Shown: positions 12,191 to 23,916 of the stretch, piece by piece
How the letters are laid out: each line of letters starts with the position of its first letter
How positions within the stretch are numbered: the first letter of the stretch is position 1
Source: Microstegium vimineum
Taxonomy: Eukaryota > Streptophyta > Magnoliopsida > Poales > Poaceae
Reading direction: 5' to 3'
NCBI GenBank assembly: GCA_022036555.1
Contig: CM039126.1
Location: 5,686,079 to 5,750,078 of the forward strand
DNA: 64,000 bases
Position numbers and translations under genes: made by a program
Notes under the pieces: generated by a model
Seen by the model: the letters and a program-made list of their open reading frames with translations, nothing else
Told to the model about the DNA's origin: nothing
The model's database searches: none

Positions 12191-13684
12191 CTAAGCCGCA
12201 GCTTCACACCCCTTGTCGTTGTGGTTGTGCCAAATCTCCCGCGCTAGTTTTTGCACCGACGCGTCCGAGGACCCGCCGTCCTCCACTGCTTTCCGGCATA
12301 GCGCCTTCGCCTCCGCGGCCATCTCTCGCGCCTTCCTCCCCTCCTCCTCCTCCTCCGATCCGCCCATCAAGCTCCGCACCGCGCGCTCCAGCTCCGCCGC
12401 CGCGACGAAGTTGTCGCGCTTCCTGTCGACTCGCATGGCCACGGCGACGCCCATCACGGACACGAGCTCGAACGCGTTCAGGTGCTGCTCGGCGTAGAGC
12501 GGCCACGGCACCATCGGCACGCCGTGCCACAGGCTCTCAAGGATCGAGTTCCATCCGCAGTGGGTCACGAAGCCGCCGACGGCAGGGCTGGCGAGGATGT
12601 CCTTCTGCGGCGCCCACTTGGGCCACACGAGGCCTCTATCCTTGGTCCTCTCCAAGAACCCTTCCGGGAGCATATCGTGGACGTTGGCATCCGTTGGGCT
12701 TGGGCACTGCGTCTTCGAACCGGCCGGTCTCGGGCCACGAAGTACCCACAGGAAGCGGTGGCCGCTGTGCTCGAGGGCGTCAGCGATCTCTCCGATCTGC
12801 GGCGAGGGGAAGCTACCGCCCATGCTCCCGAAGCAGAGCAGCACGACGGATGCTGGTGGCTGTGCGTCGAGCCACCTCACGCACTCGTGTCGTAGCTGTG
12901 GCTGCTCGGCGTCGCCGGGCTGCTCGAATGCCATGGCGGGGCCGATCGGGTAGACGGTTGGAGCGCTGCGTCCGGGCACGCAGAGGCCATCGCCGATGGC
13001 TGCAAGAATGGACGGCTCCATCTCGGCCACCGTGTTGACGATGATGCCAGCGGCCTCCATGAAGCGGTTGCCGTGGTACACGAACCACTCGAAGCTTGGA
13101 CCCTTCTTCATTACAGGAGACGGCATGTGACGAGCCGGCACCGGCGGCATCCCGGGCAGATCAACTGCTGATCCTTCTTCCATCGCCTCAAAATCCCCGG
13201 AAATCTCCCCGTCCAGCGCCGGCAAGCGCAGCATGAGCGCGAGCATCGACGCGCCGGACGTGAAGTAGACGTACACCGGCAGTGCGAGCTCGCGCGTGAC
13301 GTCGATCAAGGTGGTGCAGAAGAAATCCACCACGACCGCGGCTACCGGGGACGACGAAGACATGCCGGAGATGGCTTCCTTGACGTGTGTCTCGTGGAGC
13401 TGTATGAAGCGCATCATGAAATCCTCGATGCCGAACTCAGCGGTGGGGAGCTCCACGGCGGGGAGGTGGACGAAGCGGATGTCGAAGCCGGAATTTGCGG
13501 CTTCTGGTTCGATGATGTCGGCGACGTCGGACATCAGGTTGGCGGACATGGTCATCTGCGTGACGAGCACGGTGAGAGACATGGGGCGGCGGCTTCTGCC
13601 GACCAGCCGCTTGCCGGCTTCGAGCATGGATGTCAGGTGGCCTGGAACGCAGAATGGGATGAGCACGAGAGTAGGGTTTGCCAT
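12191..13684 (-). CDS. UDP-glycosyltransferase (family 1, group E-like), intact
   Basis: This single-exon gene of 497 residues has the usual length for plant family 1 UGTs, which move a sugar from a UDP-sugar to a small acceptor such as a flavonoid or other phenolic in the cytosol. The N-terminal PFCVPGHLTSM holds the expected catalytic His16, and Asp120 in AAVVVDFFCTT is the likely partner. The 44-residue PSPG donor-binding box runs from Trp357 to Gln400, with HCGWNS at 375-380. The closing Gln is usual for glucose-using enzymes. There is no signal peptide or membrane segment. Overall wording, such as the PAVGGFVTHCGWNS and WPLYAEQ context, is closest to UGT71/UGT88-type enzymes, but the acceptor cannot be told from sequence. 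The first ATG is preceded by a good TATA box. A truncated paralogous start lies at about 16.2-20.8 kb. Confidence 0.92.
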   Translation of the reverse strand: MANPTLVLIPFCVPGHLTSMLEAGKRLVGRSRRPMSLTVLVTQMTMSANLMSDVADIIEPEAANSGFDIRFVHLPAVELPTAEFGIEDFMMRFIQLHETHVKEAISGMSSSSPVAAVVVDFFCTTLIDVTRELALPVYVYFTSGASMLALMLRLPALDGEISGDFEAMEEGSAVDLPGMPPVPARHMPSPVMKKGPSFEWFVYHGNRFMEAAGIIVNTVAEMEPSILAAIGDGLCVPGRSAPTVYPIGPAMAFEQPGDAEQPQLRHECVRWLDAQPPASVVLLCFGSMGGSFPSPQIGEIADALEHSGHRFLWVLRGPRPAGSKTQCPSPTDANVHDMLPEGFLERTKDRGLVWPKWAPQKDILASPAVGGFVTHCGWNSILESLWHGVPMVPWPLYAEQHLNAFELVSVMGVAVAMRVDRKRDNFVAAAELERAVRSLMGGSEEEEEGRKAREMAAEAKALCRKAVEDGGSSDASVQKLAREIWHNHNDKGCEAAA

Positions 13685-13732
13685 TGTGAGTTGTGGGTTT
13701 ATAGTATGCTTATGACTTCAGCCCAGGCCAGT

Positions 13733-13740
13733 CTTTTATA
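13733..13740 (-). promoter_or_regulatory. TATA box of the glycosyltransferase
   Basis: TATAAAAG on the minus strand about 50 bp upstream of the ATG. A second TATA-like CTATAAAC lies about 18 bp upstream of the ATG, too close to be the core box. The region out to about 13870 is similar to 20735-20835. Confidence 0.65.
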
Positions 13741-13741
13741 A

Positions 13742-14330
13742 TGCTATGATGTGAATATGAATAGAGCGTTGGGACGCCGGGAGTTCCTCCGATCCGGATG
13801 CTACGTGGTGTCACATTGTCCACGTATGGCACCCACTCACATCACATCGTCCGGCTTCCTACGGTGATCCTCCGCGATGCCATTATTGTCGTCCTCCTCC
13901 TCTATGGTTGATCTCAGTACAGACGACGAACTTCCGCACAGAGACGAGACAACAACTTTGTTGGCTTCTTCCAGTTTATCTCAAGTAGCACATTTCCTCA
14001 GTTGGACAATTCTTCAGTTGGACCCAGCCATCCAATTAAAAATCTTGTTTTTTAAAGGAATGCTGCATTTCCACACAGTTAACATCTGAATATCTAACTC
14101 CACCTGAAGTCATCATTCTATACAAAGAGCTAGTAGAATATTTGCTGAATTGCTCAACAGCCGAAGACACTTTATCTCTCTCTTCTCTGAAGGTGAAACA
14201 TTACTCTTGGAGGTGAACCCATTCTTCACTGAGGTCCAGATTAAGTTGTCTTCTAAAATGAATCACCCATTCCATTGTCCATTCACATATGCTTTTGCTA
14301 CCTCTAAGTCAGGATGGGAAGTTATTTGAA
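13742..14330. other. Glycosyltransferase upstream region
   Basis: 13742-13870 is shared with 20735-20835 (for example GGATGCTA and CACGTAT phrases in the same order). It is therefore conserved promoter sequence of a duplicated gene. From about 13880 to 14330 I see no gene. It ends at the 8-bp target site of the foldback element. Confidence 0.5.
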
Positions 14331-15612
14331 GGGTTAAGTCCACTTTAGGACCTCCAACTATCGCAAAAGTTCAGATTTCAACCTTGAACTTCAAAACCAG
14401 ATAACATTGGCCCTCCAACTCTTGAAAAAGTTCACTTTTCAACCTTGGGTGGTTTTTCAGGCTGTTTTGGTGCGTGAACAATAACTTTTGACATTTTTCC
14501 ATAGTACTGATATTTGTTTATTTCATAACTAATTATTGGTGCATGCTAAATTAATGAAATTTTTTGTGTAGCCTCTTCATGATGTACTCTACCTAGAAAA
14601 AAATATGAAACCTAGAAAATGAATAGTTTTTGCATGTTTTAAAATTACCTCTTTTAATTAATAAATGCAACTTCTATGATTTTTAGGCCAAAATAAATAT
14701 CCAAAAATTATGAAAATTGATTTGTAGCTATTTTATGATGATATCAACCAGTACAAAAAGTTTAGGATGAATTTAAAATGATTAAATAAATTCTTATTTC
14801 ATGTTTAATTAATTATTTAATTAAGAAAAGGGGATTAGGATTAATCTCTATGTTTAAATAAATTCTTATTTCATGTTTTATTTAATTAAGAAAAGGGGGT
14901 TAGGATTAGTCGAAGCTGATGGAGAATTGCGGGGGTGGTGATGAGTCGTCTACTTGTGCAGAATTGCGGGGTGGTGATGAGTCGTCTAATTGTGCACAAG
15001 TAGACGACTCATCACCACCCCCGCAATTCTCCATCAGCTTTGACTAATTCTAATCCCCTTTTCTTAATTAAATAAAACATAAAATAAGAATTTATTTAAA
15101 CATAGGGATTAATCATAATCCCCTTTTCTTAATTAAATATGAAATAAGAATTTATTTAAACATTTCAAATTCATCCTAAACTTTTTATATAGGTTGATAT
15201 CATCATAAAACAGATACAAAACCATTTTCATAATTTTTAGATATTTATTTTGGCCTACAAAAAATCATAGAAGTTGCATTTATTAATTAAAAGAGGTGAT
15301 TTTAAAACATGCAAAAAATATTCATTTAAGAGGTTTCATATTTTTTCTAGGAAGAGTACATCATGAAGAGGCTACACAAATTTTTTTATGAATTTAGCAT
15401 GCACCAATAATTAGTTATGAAATAAACAAATATCAGTACTATGAAAAAATGTCAAAAGTTATTGTTCATGCGCCCAAACCGCCTAGAAAACCGCCTAAGG
15501 TTGAAAATTGAACTTTTTCAAGAGTTGGAGGGCCAATGTTATCCGGTTTTGAAGTTCAAGGTTGAAATCTAGATTTTTGCGATAGTTGGAGGTCCTAAAG
15601 TGGACTTAACCC
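14331..15612. mobile_element. 1.28-kb near-perfect foldback element
   Basis: The ends are GGGTTAAGTCCACTTTAGG and its inverted partner CCTAAAGTGGACTTAACCC. TATTTGAA occurs immediately outside both ends (14323-14330 and 15613-15620) as an 8-bp target duplication. The two arms are inverted copies of each other over about 630 bp. They meet near 14990-15010, where GGGTGGTGATGAGTCGTC faces GACGACTCATCACCACCC. There is no coding capacity. An 8-bp duplication suggests hAT-type mobilisation, but long-armed Mutator-like elements are an alternative. Transcribed, it would give a very long hairpin RNA. Confidence 0.85.
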
Positions 15613-16260
15613 TATTTGAAATGGTTTGTGAAAACTAACCTTCAGAGGACATCCCCCACCCAGCAGTCATGCCAAAATCTAAGTATGTTGCCCACTTCTT
15701 ATTTCTACAACTCTACCTCTTTGGTACCCCACCACTCTCTCAAATCCAGCAGAGATCTCTAGAACTGTGAACTGTGAACCTTGCCTGTTATTGATCTGAA
15801 AAAAAAAACTTTTCTAGCCTAAATATTTCTTCCTCGGCGAAGAGCATTAACACAAGCTGTTATCTCATCTTTCCGGTTTATCAATCCAAAAAATACTGTT
15901 TCGATCATCAGTTCTATTTGGCATGACACATAAGAGTATAGAGATATAAATTTGTAGTCTATCGTCAATCAAAGAGCACCTGTAATCCTGTATAAATAAT
16001 AGGTACCAAGAGAACTAAACCAAAAAAATAAGTTTTACTTTAGTAGATACAACCATCTCAAAACTTGGAAGAACAGAATATGTAACTTTTTGGTTTGAAT
16101 AAGAATAGGATACCTACACAATTTTTTTTCTTGTCGCACGGGGATATATGATTCTAGTGAAAAAAACATATATATCTGATTCCTGCAACTGACGTTATAC
16201 GGGAAAGGGCCCCCTCCGGGCCGGCGTTTGAATAGGGTATGCCATTGTGAGTATATATTA
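15613..16260 (-). pseudogene. Intergenic ending in a truncated glycosyltransferase start
   Basis: 15620-16140 shows no gene. Near 16236-16252, reading minus, ACTCACAATGGCATACCCTA closely matches the start region of the intact glycosyltransferase (ACTCACAATGGCAAACCCTA at 13692-13673). Only the first few codons match, and the frame soon stops. I infer the 5' stub of a second UGT copy, whose promoter is separated from it by the Helitron to the right. The similarity is short, so this rests mainly on the matching promoter segment at 20735-20835. Confidence 0.4.
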
Positions 16261-19200
16261 CTAGGTAGAGCGGCGCGCTTCGCCGCGCCCGTAGTGAATG
16301 CACATAGCTTGTTGGAAACAACGAAGTAGATGGCAAGCGTTCACAAATTCATTAATCTATATATATGTATGCACAATATTTCTGGATAACGGGAAGAGAG
16401 TATAGATGTAAATATCATGCATCATGGTAAAAAGAGGATTTATCTTGCTGACATGTATGATCATTTCATTTTGAAGTTTTGTGCACAGGTAGAGAAAAGT
16501 ATATAACTAACATATTTACTCTGAACATTGATCTAAGTTACTAAACTAAAGACATGGGCATGATCGTCGGCAGTAAAGAAATGTCTCGTAGAAGGATACA
16601 TTTATCATTCATGCATCATCAAAAGACCAATTGGAGAAGTACCTTCTTCCAGGAACACTGTTACAAAAATTAATGTTCATACACTGAGTATTTGTCACCT
16701 TGAAACACAAATATCTGGACTTTCATACTGCCATACACACTACTCTCTCCTAGAAGCTAAAAACAATTTCGGATGGTAGAGGCTGGAACTTTGTTCCCTT
16801 ATCTAAAAAGAAGCTGAAAACAATTAAATAAAAACATAAAGAGAATATAAAATGAATAAACTTTATACAAACTGCAGCATGATCATAAAAAAAATCTTAG
16901 ATAGAACTGCAAATTTATCTGAGCATCTGTGATTACCTAGCTCTCAATCACCGCAGTTCTGAACTAAGGTGTTCTGATAATTCATATGGCAAAAAAAAAA
17001 AAAACATACACCGCCACACTCTGTCTCGATCTGCCTTTTTATATGTGTATGTATGAAGGCCACGTGAGTCTCGTATTCAATGAAGTGGATCCACTAAACC
17101 AACACAAAGCCTAACTTAAATACATTTGACATACATAAGAAAATGTCAGTATCTTCTTTTACAGTAGTATATAAGAATTATATATAGGTTTTTAAGAGCA
17201 ACACAATAGTCAGCCCGTCTAGAAATGTTTCATCATTCTTGTTTGCAACAAAGAAGATGGAAGTGTAATTGAAAATGTCACATTAATTGCAATAATAATC
17301 ATGTTGTAAGTACACAATGGTCTTGGTACCCAAAAATTTAAATTCCAAAAAAAATGAAGAAAAAAAAGTTTTTACTTAAGCTATATATGAAGAGTGCTGG
17401 AGGTCCCTTCATAGCAGGTTACCCTGCATGTCATATGAAAGGTTTAGTAAAAATGAGGAATTTCTAGCATTAAGCAACATAGTATGTTTAGTCTGAAGAA
17501 GGGAATTGCGTTCAAAAAGTCTGAAGAAGGGAACAAATTTACTATTTAGTCAAAGAGCCCTTCACAATGCATTTATATATGGTTTGGTCTTGACAGGGAA
17601 TCAGAAAAAGGAGAACTGTATATCTAACTGAGGTCTACATGACATAATCTCATGCAAATCAAGAGCATGTTCTTTGAAATTTTAGCTATGGATGGCTCAA
17701 TACGCACTCCAAAAAAAGACTATGCTAAAAAAATATAACATTAAAAGTATCTAGTCAGGCAGTAGTAAAATGCATTAGATGAGACATCACGACGTGATGT
17801 ACAGGCACCTAAAATTTCCTATTGACTGACATAATGTAGTTGGCTAAGCATGTAACATGTTATAGCAGGTTTATCAGCTCGAACAGGTAAGGTGCAGATT
17901 AATTGAAGCCACATAACTAAAAATCTAGAAAACATCAACCTTCAAAATTGGCTTGTATGCAGGAAAGGTAATCTAATTTCACCTATGTATCACTGCTCAA
18001 GCAGTCATTTAAGAACATAATAACATCATTAGATGATTACGTTCTATGGGATTTCCTTCATCAAACGTGTTATGGAGTAGATATAAGAAACTCACCCTGT
18101 ATTTGATATTTTCCTTCCATAGAAAAACTCAGTGTAGCAGCCGGTAGAGATGCCTCCTGTTTCTCTGACCCCCTTCATTAAGGATAGTAATGAAATTATT
18201 TTTGCGCCAAAAAAAGGCATGAAAGTACGTAAATCTATAATCTATAAATTAATTAAAGGACATGTCTACCATTAAAAATGGTATATGCACCAATAAACAC
18301 ACTTGACATAGTATTTCCACATATGAGAAACAATATGCATTTCACCTGTACAGACTTGGTACATAAACAGTAACTGAAGTGTCTTGCATATGAAGTCGCA
18401 TCATATCAACTTTGTGGTAAAAACATACAGCTAGCACAGGTGATGACTTCCCTAATATGAAAGAAGACTTTTAAGAACACAACTATACGAATCACTATGC
18501 GTTGCAACACTGTATAAAAGTAGCCTTGGATCGGGGAAAGAAGGCATCTTACCCGCAAACCTTGAGACACCCAAGAAAGCAATGCCTTTGAGTAATATAA
18601 GCTGAAGATGCATGCTATGATCGGTTTCATCCAAGCGACCAATCGGTTGTTAACTTTGCACTTGACAGCTTACACATACTTAGATATTTAAAGATAAAAA
18701 AAAGAACAACATAAATTCAGTATAGATCACTCTATACAGCCCACCCATTAGCAAGGTATGACCTATGCGGCAAATTGATGGGACTATCAACATGAAAGAA
18801 AACTTTGCCTAAAAGTTTCCATTATGCGCATAGAAACAACGATGATCAGGGGTGCCTGAATGGCTGATATTTGACCAAGCCAAAATCTGCAACCTGCATA
18901 AAAAACAGCATCATAATAATTAAGCTAAACATGGAGGCAAGCAGGCAAAAAAAAAAGGTTTCTTACAATGTACCCTTGGCTAGTAGTTGTAATCCAGGAG
19001 CAAAAGATACATAACTGGGCACTGGTTATGACAGGTGCCGATGTAATTGATCCATGGTTGATGTTAGGTAATATGGCTTTGCTTCTGAAACATAGATTAT
19101 GAACCACAATGCATAGTAGATTATTAGGCATGGAAGATATACAGTAACATAAATTATGTATTATTATATTGTTTTAGAGGATTACAGTTAGTAGTTCATC

Positions 19201-20693
19201 AGGAAAGTTCAGTTGTTGTAAGGCTTCCTCATCATTCAGTTTTTCTTTGGGATAAATGTTTCAAAAAATGTTTGAGTTGAGGAAAACAAATCATGAGACT
19301 ATTTAAAAAGTGGCCACCTGCATCTCTATTAGCAAATCTGCTTATATGTACAGACAGATGATTGTTGCCATGTTGATCGGTGCCGCAGTGTTGGTAGTGG
19401 TGCCACCATATAACCTACGGTAGAGAAAACGAACAGGAATATTTCTAAGAGAAAACAAACAGGAATATTTCTAAAAGCAGTAAGAACGCTTGCTCAAACC
19501 TGTGACAGAATAAGACTAAAGATCTTTATTATCAAAATTATACTACTTGGTAACTTCTTTTATTGTTTCAGAAAAGTGCTGCTCCTATGGTCTATGTAGA
19601 GAATAGAATCAAAGCTTGAAAGGGACATGTACTTTTGTGTTCGACAGACAGAGAAAGAAAAGAACACGACCTGATCCTCTACTCATGGTGGGAGATGGGT
19701 TTGGGTCTGGCAGTCAGGCGGCAGCAGAGGAGTCAATGGAGCGGCGTCGGCTCAAGGCCGCCGTCGCCGAAGTGAGACCAAATACACCACCCATGAGGAT
19801 CTGTGGGCTGTACACCGGCTGCGGCGACGTTGTTGACCGCCAAATCTGCTTCCCCAACCGTAGCGAGTTCTCGTATGCCTACTTCCGCAGGGATACCGAT
19901 TACTTTGTCACTGCCATCGCCGACGCCGCCACCTGTACCAGCACAGATGCGGAGCAAGAGAAACAAAGAGGTAGGGAGGGACACCATACGAAGCGGATGA
20001 GCTAAGGATGAGCCGAGGAGTGTACGTACGGCGTACTTCGCCCGCACCACCGCCACCGCCACCGCCACCGCATCTCGCGGTGCCGCCGCTGGCAGACCCG
20101 TTGTGCATATACTGACCGATGCGGCCGGGTTAGACGGCTGGACGGACGCAGCGAGAAGGAAGCCGAACCTGCGTAGGACCAGAAAAATCTGCAGATTAGC
20201 GCGACAATGGTGAATCGAGAAGAGGAAGAAGACAGGATCAATCTATGGACACGAGGGAAGCCTCTCCAAGCAGCAAACGGGAAGAAGAAAGGGCAGCGAG
20301 TAAGGGAGTCGGAGGCACCTGAGCGCGCAAGTGGCGGATGCGGCGAGGTCAGGACCAGCGCGGCGCGTGGAGAAGTGCACCTCCGAGCCTAGGCATCGAC
20401 GGCTCCGAGGCCTAACACTTGAACCGCTGGGACTGGGCCAGACCAGACTATGGCCCATGAATCAGAGAAGAGGAAAGACAGGGATACACACGCACGAGCT
20501 GCACTGGGTAGCATTTAATATGGGTCTGAGGGAAAGCCTCTTCCAACCGCTAAGGGTTACCGGGAGGCGGCCTGCTACGGTTACTGGTGCTGCAACCGGT
20601 CACATCACATTAGCCAGGGAGGAGGACACGTGGAGGGTCAGGACTGGAGGAATGGTAAATAAACAGTAACCAGAGGTGTTGTAAGCGCGCGGA
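16261..20693 (-). mobile_element. Probable Helitron (minus strand) with possible captured sequence
   Basis: On the minus strand a GC hairpin, GGCGCGgcgaagCGCGCC, is followed by GCTCTAC and then CTAG next to a host T. This is the hairpin plus CTRR-T arrangement of Helitron 3' ends. The 5' end is less certain. A TC preceded by A occurs at 20693/20694, and host sequence related to the UGT promoter begins right after it. The element thus separates a UGT start stub (about 16240) from its promoter (20735-20835). Inside, 16400-19600 is AT-rich with no gene. 19620-20500 is GC-rich with open frames (for example + 19616-20005) that I cannot assign and that may be a captured gene fragment. I saw no Rep/helicase gene, so it would be non-autonomous. 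Confidence 0.5.
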
Positions 20694-20835
20694 TTCTACG
20701 CGGTATATGAAGCTTCATATATATCCCAAGCCGCTCATTTATAACGCTATATATGAATAGAACGTCCGAACGCCCGGAGTTTCTCCGGATGCTATGCCAC
20801 GTATCCTACCCACCACACTACGGAGATTTCATCTG
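20694..20835 (-). promoter_or_regulatory. Promoter remnant of a second glycosyltransferase copy
   Basis: On the minus strand this holds GCGTTATAAATGAG (TATA), a match to TATTCATAT just upstream, a GTTCGGACGTTC-like region and GGATGCTA/CACGTAT phrases. They are in the same order as upstream of the intact UGT (13735-13870). Its coding region is missing apart from the possible stub at about 16240, beyond the Helitron. Confidence 0.5.
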
Positions 20836-21275
20836 TCACATTTTTTTTAACATACGAGTTAGAACAACTTACATCTATTAATGACGGGTACATGCATGGT
20901 CTAATTTCAATATGTATATGTTGTATGCGGTCCAAACTCGCGACAATCCCTATGAATTTTTAGGTCCTCTAACTTATCTTTATGTGGCATTTAGGTCCTA
21001 AACATTTTAGATCCCATAACTTGTCTCAATATGTCATTTAGATCCTGAATTTTCCATAGTTAGTCAAGTAGGTCAAAATAGACCTAATCTAGTCTATGTC
21101 ATGAGTGTTAGGTCCACATCTCATTATTGACAAAGGAAGAACTTAATAGCAAGGTAATCGTTCGCCTACCTCTTCCGCCTAAAGAGCACTAGCTGTGGCC
21201 TTGTTGTCATCACTATTGATGATGTCATACCCTTTGATGTGGAGGATGAAAAAGGCATGGAGTGAAGGTGGCTAG
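20836..21275. other. Intergenic, nothing recognised
   Basis: AT-rich sequence with short repeated phrases built on TTTAGGTCCT / TTTAGATCC. No gene is seen. Confidence 0.4.
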
Positions 21276-22256
21276 TTGGCCACCATAATGTGGTGCCACA
21301 CTAGATTGGAATGTGGAGAGAGGGGAAGAGCATGAATGAAAATAAAGCTAGAAGAGAGAGGGAGAGCATGTAAACAGAGTGATATGTGGGCTAGTTGGAA
21401 TCGTTTGAACCTAGATGACACATCGTGATTAAAATAAAATTTTGAGATTTCTATATACGGATGACACAGAAACAAAAATTTAACCATAAAATACTTTTTG
21501 AGAGTTCTGATACCTAGATGACGCGAGTATAAAGATTGTTCATGTATTTTTACTCTTTATTTATTTTTTAGACAAAACTTACTCTTTATTTAATTTATCC
21601 AACGACACTAATTAAGTTAACTCTTATGTATGTGTGTCTACATGTCATAATCGCAAAGTAGAGCATGAGGATCCCAAAGGCGTCCAAGAGCAGCAAGGCA
21701 ACTGGCCGCATTACATCACATGCCCTCTACCCGTCTCCGTGGCCTTTCTTTTGCAATGGAAGAGGTGAGTTGATTATACTCAAAATTTTCATATGATGCC
21801 TGCAAAATGTTTTTGACAACATTTCCTCAAATTTTGTCTTCGAATGCCTGCAAAATGTTTATAACATTAAGTCCCTTCCTACTTTTTTTTGCACAAGTTC
21901 CTTCCTAGCCTACATTTGACCCAGGAGAGAAAATTGCATACCCAGGTACACCCCCCCCCCCCCCCCCCCAGGCGCACGTTAATGCCTCTAATTACCAAAC
22001 ATACAACCACCTAAATAGTTGTGAATAATGTGGAATTTTGTCCCATTTTGTGTTACACACCTTCAATGTACCGACTTATTAGTACTTTTCCCCTTTTTTT
22101 CTATTTGGTTCAGCCATTTTGCCTGGGAGCTCTTAATCCAACTTATTGAATCACGTTTGCCCATTTGCCCTTGTCGTTTTTGTTCACAGAGCAGCAGGGC
22201 GATGAAGAATGTGGAGGCAAATCTCTAGAGAATCAGGATAAGCCTCACTCTTAATA
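21276..22256 (+). repeat. Diverged segmental duplicate, copy 2
   Basis: The partner of 1-945. It keeps the same order of splice-like signals and the GTGGAGGCAAA tail. It has an extra G in the last exon-like segment (frameshift) and a run of 19 C at 21951-21969 where copy 1 has only CCC. It is non-coding in its present form. Confidence 0.6.
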
Positions 22257-22309
22257 AGCAATCTATCGTGATTGATGCATGCTTTGAATTCGCTCTTTCT
22301 TCTGGACTA

Positions 22310-22568
22310 CTCTCTCTGTCCTCAAAAGAACAAATTTCTGGAGTTGTCCTAAGTCAAATTTTTTGAACTTTGACCAAATTTCTAGAAAAAAACATTAAAA
22401 TTTATGATATCAAACTAATATCATTAGATTTATTATAGAGCATATTTTCACATGGTGCTCATTTTAAGTTGTTAATGTTGTTACATTTTTCTATAAAGCT
22501 AGTTCGAAAGTTAAAAAAGTTTGACTGACACGGATTCTAGAAATTGATTCTTCCAGTGACAGAGGGAG
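22310..22568. mobile_element. Stowaway-type MITE
   Basis: Ends CTCTCTCTGTCC and GACAGAGGGAG are flanked by TA (22308-22309 and 22569-22570). The internal sequence is homologous, in reverse orientation, to the element at 36446-36701. Shared phrases include GGAGTTGTCCTAA, TTGACCAAATTTCTA and ATATCATTAGATTTAT. Confidence 0.8.
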
Positions 22569-22789
22569 TATTTGTTATGGGAGTTTGGTATTTCCGCCTC
22601 TAGTCTAGAGTGCAACGGTATTTTTGCTCCTACTTTTATACTTTGTGATTTTGTCCTCGCGGATTTGCATCGAAGTTTTTGTTTACCCTGTTTTATGACA
22701 CCGTTAAATCTGCTTCAAATAAAAGAAAACAAAATATAACCATATGAAAAGAAGATAAGATTGTCCTCACCCTTATGCTTTCTTCTTGC
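22569..22789. other. Short intergenic stretch
   Basis: AT-rich; no gene or repeat recognised. It could include the first part of the following LTR, whose left end I could not place. Confidence 0.35.
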
Positions 22790-23735
22790 CTTACTCACTT
22801 GTTGTCTTACTCACTTTGACCGGTAGTGTCGGGCTGCAGGCCGGCACTGCCGCGACTTGAGTGGCCTGTTGGCAGTGAGGGGTATTTAAACACCTCCTCA
22901 CTCCCCCCAACAGCTAGTTCTGTCATTCTCGCACTCACAATTCGCAGCAAACAGAAAGAAGAGCTCTCTTCTTACTATCCATTCCCCCTTGGTGCTCAAC
23001 TACTCTCCCCCATTGATTTCCAATCAACCTTTGAGAGATTGAGCCTCCAAGCTTGAGAAGAAGCTTCTCCCTCGGATCTTCAACTCCTACAAGCATTTGG
23101 TTCGTGTAGTGGTCGGCGGTTTGAGTTTGTTACTCTTGGAGGTTTGCTCCTAGCCGGCTAGGCGTCGCCCTTGAGCTTGCCAACTTGTGTGGCAGCCAAG
23201 GGAGGTTTGTAACACCACCAATTTGCTAATACATTGCCCCTCATCTCAAGGGTTCATTCCCTTGACTTGAGACCGAGGAAAGAGCAAGCCTTTGTGGCAA
23301 GCTTGAGCCTTGTGTGGCGCACCTCAACAACGTGGACGTAGGCAAGCCTAAGTGGCGAGCTAAACCACGGGTCAAATCTTGTGTCACCGTGTGCTTGTTA
23401 CTTTACTTTGATATATCTTATGTGCAAGGTGATTTCTAGGGTTTGGATCCGATCTACTCCGTAGATGTGTTGCTACCACTTTCAGATGGTGGTAGAGGTT
23501 CTCTATACCTCTAGGAAGGTTTCTATTCAAGCATAATTTACATTCAGTCTTTACATTTTGAATTGTGTTTCATTCTGCTCTGGTGACCAGCACTGCTGCC
23601 CAGAGACCAGCGGTGCCGGCCACCCCGGCAGTGCCGCCCCCCAGCCCGGCAGTGCCGGCCTCAACTGACAGCAAGTTGTTGAGTTGATTTTAAACAGGCC
23701 TATTCACCCCCCCCTCTAGGCCACTCAGGTCCAAA
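22790..23735 (+). mobile_element. Copia-type (Sirevirus-like) LTR, solo or truncated
   Basis: The middle and right parts align with the LTRs of the Copia element at 51577-62971. Shared phrases include CTCCTAGCCGGCTAGGCGTC, CCCCTCATCTCAAGG, CCTTGACTTGAGA and ACCTCAACAACGTGG, then a GCCTATTCACCCCCCC / CTCTAGG end. A TATA-like GGTATTTAAACAC lies near 22880. It carries palindromes related to that element's 17-mer at 22839-22854 (opposite sense), 23588-23603, 23607-23621, 23623-23640 and 23645-23660. No primer site or internal region follows. The left boundary and target duplication are not resolved. Confidence 0.7.
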
Positions 23736-23916
23736 CAAACAAATACCTATATGATTACCTCAAATATGATTGTAGTGCTTCCATGCTTTTTAAAAAGCCG
23801 TATTCTCATATTTTTTATGTAAAATCTTTAAGAACAATATCGAAATCAATTTTATTCGTGTATGGGCCAAATCATCACTAGACTAGATCTAAACGAGTGA
23901 ATATATGGATCAAATA

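Noticed and set aside
12204..13741. Several plus- and minus-strand frames over the glycosyltransferase
   Set aside because: Shadows of a GC-rich coding region. Only the 497-codon minus frame has family motifs.
19616..20241. Candidate gene in GC-rich DNA within the Helitron
   Set aside because: Open frames exist on both strands but no family, splice pattern or start is convincing. It is kept only as possible captured sequence.
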